The translations under genes were made by a program, and so were the position numbers. The notes below the pieces were generated by a model. It saw only the letters and a program-made list of their open reading frames with translations, was not told the DNA's origin and searched no databases. Of a stretch of 18,791 nucleotides of DNA, positions 15,972 through 18,791 are shown in pieces (position 1 is the stretch's first letter; every line of letters starts with the position of its first letter). The stretch lies in contig CAKQXZ010000037.1 in assembly GCA_934292955.1 (NCBI GenBank), positions 1 through 18,791 of the forward strand, given 5' to 3'. This DNA comes from an uncultured Clostridia bacterium (GTDB lineage: Bacteria > Bacillota_A > Clostridia > Christensenellales > Borkfalkiaceae).

Positions 15972-17987
15972 ATGTTTAACCTGAACGAACTGACTTTGGA
16001 CGAAAAACTTAAAATATTAACGGGTAAAGACTTCTGGCGCATTTATACCGCAAACGGTAAATTGGGCGATTTTTTCATGTCCGACGGACCCAACGGCTTA
16101 AGAAAGTGTAACGCCGACGGCGTTGCCGCGCCCGCGCTTTCGGTTCCGTCTATAGCGGCTCTCGCAAATTCATGGAGCGAACAGGCTGTAGAGCTTAACG
16201 CCGACGTTCTCGCCGACGAATGCATAGAGCAGGGAGCGGACATGCTGCTTGCACCCGGCGTAAATATTAAACGTACGCCGTTATGCGGCAGGAACTTCGA
16301 ATATTTTTCCGAAGATCCGTATCTTTCGGGCGTACTCGGCGGCGCATATGTAAAAGGGTTGCAGAACCGCGGAATAGGCGCGTGCGTAAAACATTTTTGT
16401 CTTAATAACCGCGAATACGACCGTGAATTCATTTCAAGCGAAATCGACGAACGCACGCTTATGGAAACATATGTAAGACCTTTTGAGATCGCGCTCAAAC
16501 AAAAGCCTTGGTCTATCATGTGTTCATATAACAAGATTAACGGCGTTTATGCGTCCGAAAACGCGTGGATTCTTAAAGACATTCTGCGCGACAAACTTAA
16601 ATTCGACGGGCTTGTCGTATCCGATTGGGGTGCGGTACATAACAGTTACAAATCGCTTAAAGCGGGGCTTGATCTTCGTATGGCTTACGACGGTCGCGCT
16701 TTCGGAGAACTTAAAACCGCCTACAAAAAAGGACTTATAACCGATGAACAAATCAATGCTTCTGTTTCCCGTATAATCGCTTTAACCGAAAAGAAAGCGC
16801 AAGCCGATAAAATTAAAAAGGTTAAATATACGAAAGAAGAACGCAGAAATCGCGCGCTCGACGTAGCCCGCGAATGCATTGTTCTTCTTAAAAACGAAAA
16901 CAACATTCTGCCGCTTAGCGGTAAGTCGACTGACGGCTCGATTAGAAAAATATATGTTGCGGGAGAATACGGAGCAAATCCCCCTTACGGCGGTGGCGGC
17001 TCAAGTCATGTCACAACAGATTTCAAAGCCCCCGATCTTGCTTCGCTTATTTTTGAAAGAACGGGCGCAAACGCAAAATACCGTTCGATTTTTTCGCGTG
17101 ACAGCGTATTCGCAAAACAGATTTTATTGAAGAGCGCAAAAGAAGCCGATACCGTCGTTTTATGCGTGGGCGAAGGCGAAATCGAACACCGCGAAGGCGC
17201 AGACAGATCGTCTGTAAAACTTTCCGCATTGCAGGAAAAGATTATTCTCGAAACGGCTGAAGTAAACCCGAACGTAGTCGTCGTTTTGTACTCGGGCGGA
17301 GCAATGGACGTAAGCGTATGGAAAGATAAAGTAAAAGCAATCGTCTTTGCGGGACTTTTAGGCGAAACCGCAAATCTTGCCGTTGCCGATATACTTTGCG
17401 GCGTAACTTGTCCGAGCGGCAAACTATCCGAAACGTTCCCCCTTGACTTGCATGACAATCCCGTAAACGATTTCGATTATAATGCGTTCTATGAAAGATA
17501 TACCGAAGGCGTTTTTGTCGGATATAAGTATTATGAAAAAGAAAATAAATCGGTTGCTTACCCGTTCGGGTTCGGGCTTTCTTATGCGGATTTTCGTTAT
17601 TTCGACCTATCCGTGCGTAAAGTCGACGAAACAACTTATGCGTTCTCATTCTTCATAGAAAACATTTCTTCCATTCCTGCTAAGGAAGTTGCGGAAGTGT
17701 ATGTAAAAAGCCGTTTTAACGCCGTTTCTCGCCCTGAAAAAGAACTTGTGGCGTTCAGTAAAGTCGAACTCGGCGCAAAAGAGAAGAAAAAGATCGAAAT
17801 AACGCTTGACAGTTGCGCGTTTGCATACTATTCCGTTCCGCTGAAAGATTATTATGTCGAAAACGGAGAGTACGAAATTCTGATCGGAGCGTCGTCGCAG
17901 GATATAAGGCTATCTGCCAAAGTAAACATCGATTTGCCCGATGATTTGCAAGTAACCGCGCAGTTTTCCGATTTCGATAACAAATAA
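15972..17987 (+). CDS. GH3 family beta-glycosidase, cytoplasmic
   Basis: A 671-residue enzyme with no signal peptide, of normal length for bacterial GH3 beta-glucosidase-type proteins. N-terminal barrel motifs: FMSDGPNGLRKC (about 35-46), KHFCLNNREYDREF, and VVSDWGAVH with nucleophile Asp 218. The C-terminal domain has the substrate-loop segment YGGGGSSHV and the acid/base loop IEHREGADRSS with Glu 408. A fibronectin-III-like tail follows the motif YPFGFGLSYADF. The family removes beta-linked glucose, xylose, GlcNAc or arabinose; presence of a separate Glu acid/base argues for glycosidase rather than NagZ-type phosphorylase. It starts 3 bases after the AraC stop, so translation is probably coupled; no separate ribosome site is seen beyond the AraC end. 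It is the last gene before the terminator. Confidence 0.95.
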   Translation: MFNLNELTLDEKLKILTGKDFWRIYTANGKLGDFFMSDGPNGLRKCNADGVAAPALSVPSIAALANSWSEQAVELNADVLADECIEQGADMLLAPGVNIKRTPLCGRNFEYFSEDPYLSGVLGGAYVKGLQNRGIGACVKHFCLNNREYDREFISSEIDERTLMETYVRPFEIALKQKPWSIMCSYNKINGVYASENAWILKDILRDKLKFDGLVVSDWGAVHNSYKSLKAGLDLRMAYDGRAFGELKTAYKKGLITDEQINASVSRIIALTEKKAQADKIKKVKYTKEERRNRALDVARECIVLLKNENNILPLSGKSTDGSIRKIYVAGEYGANPPYGGGGSSHVTTDFKAPDLASLIFERTGANAKYRSIFSRDSVFAKQILLKSAKEADTVVLCVGEGEIEHREGADRSSVKLSALQEKIILETAEVNPNVVVVLYSGGAMDVSVWKDKVKAIVFAGLLGETANLAVADILCGVTCPSGKLSETFPLDLHDNPVNDFDYNAFYERYTEGVFVGYKYYEKENKSVAYPFGFGLSYADFRYFDLSVRKVDETTYAFSFFIENISSIPAKEVAEVYVKSRFNAVSRPEKELVAFSKVELGAKEKKKIEITLDSCAFAYYSVPLKDYYVENGEYEILIGASSQDIRLSAKVNIDLPDDLQVTAQFSDFDNK

Positions 17988-18015
17988 TATCGGCAATGGT
18001 GAAAATACAATAAAT

Positions 18016-18100
18016 AAAACCGCATTGTCGCTGTCTTGAACAAAAGGTCGGAAGATTTGAAATTCCGTCTGTATTCATCGGCGTTTGCGGTTTTTCGTTT
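18016..18100 (+). terminator. Extended intrinsic terminator closing the operon
   Basis: AAAACCGCA (18016-18024) pairs with TGCGGTTTT (18086-18094). Inside, CGC (18029-18031) can pair with GCG (18081-18083), and CGGAA (18049-18053) with TTCCG (18063-18067) forms an inner hairpin. The outer stem runs into TTTTTCGTTT. The long loop is unusual; it may end the operon less efficiently than the other two terminators. Confidence 0.6.
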
Positions 18101-18127
18101 GACATTTTTTTTAATGTAAAATACAAT
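18099..18127 (+). promoter_or_regulatory. Consensus sigma-A promoter of the GH112 gene
   Basis: TTGACA (18099-18104), exactly 17 nt, then TACAAT (18122-18127). Its -35 overlaps the tail of the preceding terminator. Start expected near 18134, giving a leader of about 53 nt. A short inverted repeat GCATA (18150-18154)/TATGC (18165-18169) lies in the leader. Confidence 0.85.
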
Positions 18128-18186
18128 AAAACAAAAATCCGTTTTTTCGGCATACAGCGTCGATTATGCGGTTCTCGGAGAGTATA

Positions 18187-18791
18187 ATGAGTAAAGGAAG
18201 AGTAACTATTCCCACAGACGAAAATTATGTGGAAGGAACAAAAAAAATAGCCGAAATTTGGGGTGCGGACGCCGTGCGCGATTGCGACGGAACCAAACTG
18301 CCGAAAAACGCAAAAGAACTTGCCGAAAAAGTATATAATACTTACTTTGTCGTTCGCGGCGACAATGCGTGGGCGGAAAAGCATATGGACGAATTGCAGA
18401 ACGTTTTGCTCATGAGCGAACGCGTCACCGCAACCGATAATACCGTTTCGATTGATCTTCTGAACGGTTATTTCGATCAGCAACTTAAAGTTAACCCCGA
18501 AAATCCGAAAAAATACTGGCAGGTTTTTGACAGAACGACAGGTGAAGAAGTTTCCGAATGGAAATTTGACGGAAACAGAACGGTTACGATTACAAACGCA
18601 AAGCCGTTTCATGAATACACGGTTAACTTTTTCGCTCTTAACATATGGGATTCCACTCAGATGTACAACTATGTAACTAACGGTTGGACGGGTGAAAAAC
18701 ACCTTGTTATAGAGCCGCGTTATAAACAGACTTTTGAGCATATAAAGCAGAATCTGCTTGATTGGTGCGATAAAAACGATAATGTAAACGT
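18187..18791 (+). CDS. GH112 beta-1,3-galactosyl-N-acetylhexosamine (or galactosyl-rhamnose) phosphorylase, 5' part
   Basis: The first 201 codons of a gene running off the right edge. The N-terminus matches bifidobacterial lacto-N-biose phosphorylase closely by eye: GRVTIPTDENYVEGTKKIAEI against GRFTLPSEENFAEKTKELAEL there (broken motif), then WGADAVR, DGTKL, a KYWQVFDRTTGE strand and FHEYTVNF with IWDSTQMYNYVTN. GH112 enzymes split beta-galactosyl disaccharides with phosphate to galactose 1-phosphate, saving ATP: galacto-N-biose or lacto-N-biose in most, galactosyl-beta-1,4-rhamnose in some. The catalytic Asp and specificity residues lie past the window, so the substrate is undecided. It has its own promoter, GGAG ribosome site at 18177-18180, and no signal peptide, so it acts in the cytoplasm on imported sugar. 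Confidence 0.93.
   Translation, partial: MSKGRVTIPTDENYVEGTKKIAEIWGADAVRDCDGTKLPKNAKELAEKVYNTYFVVRGDNAWAEKHMDELQNVLLMSERVTATDNTVSIDLLNGYFDQQLKVNPENPKKYWQVFDRTTGEEVSEWKFDGNRTVTITNAKPFHEYTVNFFALNIWDSTQMYNYVTNGWTGEKHLVIEPRYKQTFEHIKQNLLDWCDKNDNVN

Noticed and set aside
17755..18741. A 328-codon open frame on the minus strand
   Set aside because: It runs antisense through the end of GH3, the terminator, the promoter and the start of GH112, all well supported on the + strand. Its translation resembles no family and is unusually rich in Arg, Cys and Phe.
1..18791. CRISPR arrays, tRNA or rRNA genes, insertion sequences, phage genes
   Set aside because: None was seen: there are no spaced direct repeats, no cloverleaf sequence and no transposase or integrase motifs. 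The only long repeat is the coding duplication in the giant lipoprotein.

Overview
The window reads as a carbohydrate-utilisation locus from an anaerobic, probably gut-associated Bacillota (Clostridia-like) bacterium. The taxonomic hints are purine-rich Shine-Dalgarno sites, TTGACA/TATAAT-type promoters, CUT1 sugar importer genes of the LplB/YtcP type with no ATPase alongside, lipoproteins with Ser/Asp/Gly-rich linkers after the lipobox cysteine, and very AT-rich spacers between moderate-GC genes. All genuine genes are on the + strand. I cannot name a genus.

Layout: (1) 1-1545 is the C-terminal half of a LacZ-type GH2 beta-galactosidase cut by the left edge, followed by a clear intrinsic terminator. 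(2) 1639-2322 is a one-gene unit: consensus promoter, a 155-aa two-helix membrane protein and a terminator. (3) 2436-17987 looks like one long operon of eight genes. It holds an LplB-type permease with an unusual N-terminal extracytoplasmic domain of about 245 residues, a second CUT1 permease, a solute-binding lipoprotein, a Cys-rich four-helix membrane protein, a parallel beta-helix lipoprotein, a 1392-aa lipoprotein of alternating Ig-like and beta-sandwich modules, a putative TIM-barrel glycoside hydrolase and an AraC-family regulator, and it ends with a GH3 glycosidase. No intrinsic terminator is visible inside it. (4) 18016-18100 is a terminator, followed at once by a consensus promoter and the first 201 codons of a GH112 beta-1,3-galactosyl-N-acetylhexosamine (or galactosyl-rhamnose) phosphorylase, open at the right edge.

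Working model (inference): the two large lipoproteins bind or trim a glycan at the cell surface. The binding protein and the two permeases import oligosaccharides, energised by a shared MsmX-like ATPase encoded elsewhere. The cytoplasmic GH2, GH3, GH-A-like enzyme and GH112 phosphorylase then dismantle them. GH112 plus GH2 points to a galactose-containing substrate, either host galacto-/lacto-N-biose glycans or plant rhamnogalacturonan side chains. The sequence alone does not decide between them. The AraC regulator inside the operon is the obvious candidate controller.

The most novel-looking parts are the permease with the fused extracytoplasmic domain, the Cys-rich membrane protein next to the binding protein, the repeated unassigned module in the giant lipoprotein, and two putative carbohydrate-active enzymes that fit no family I can name with confidence.
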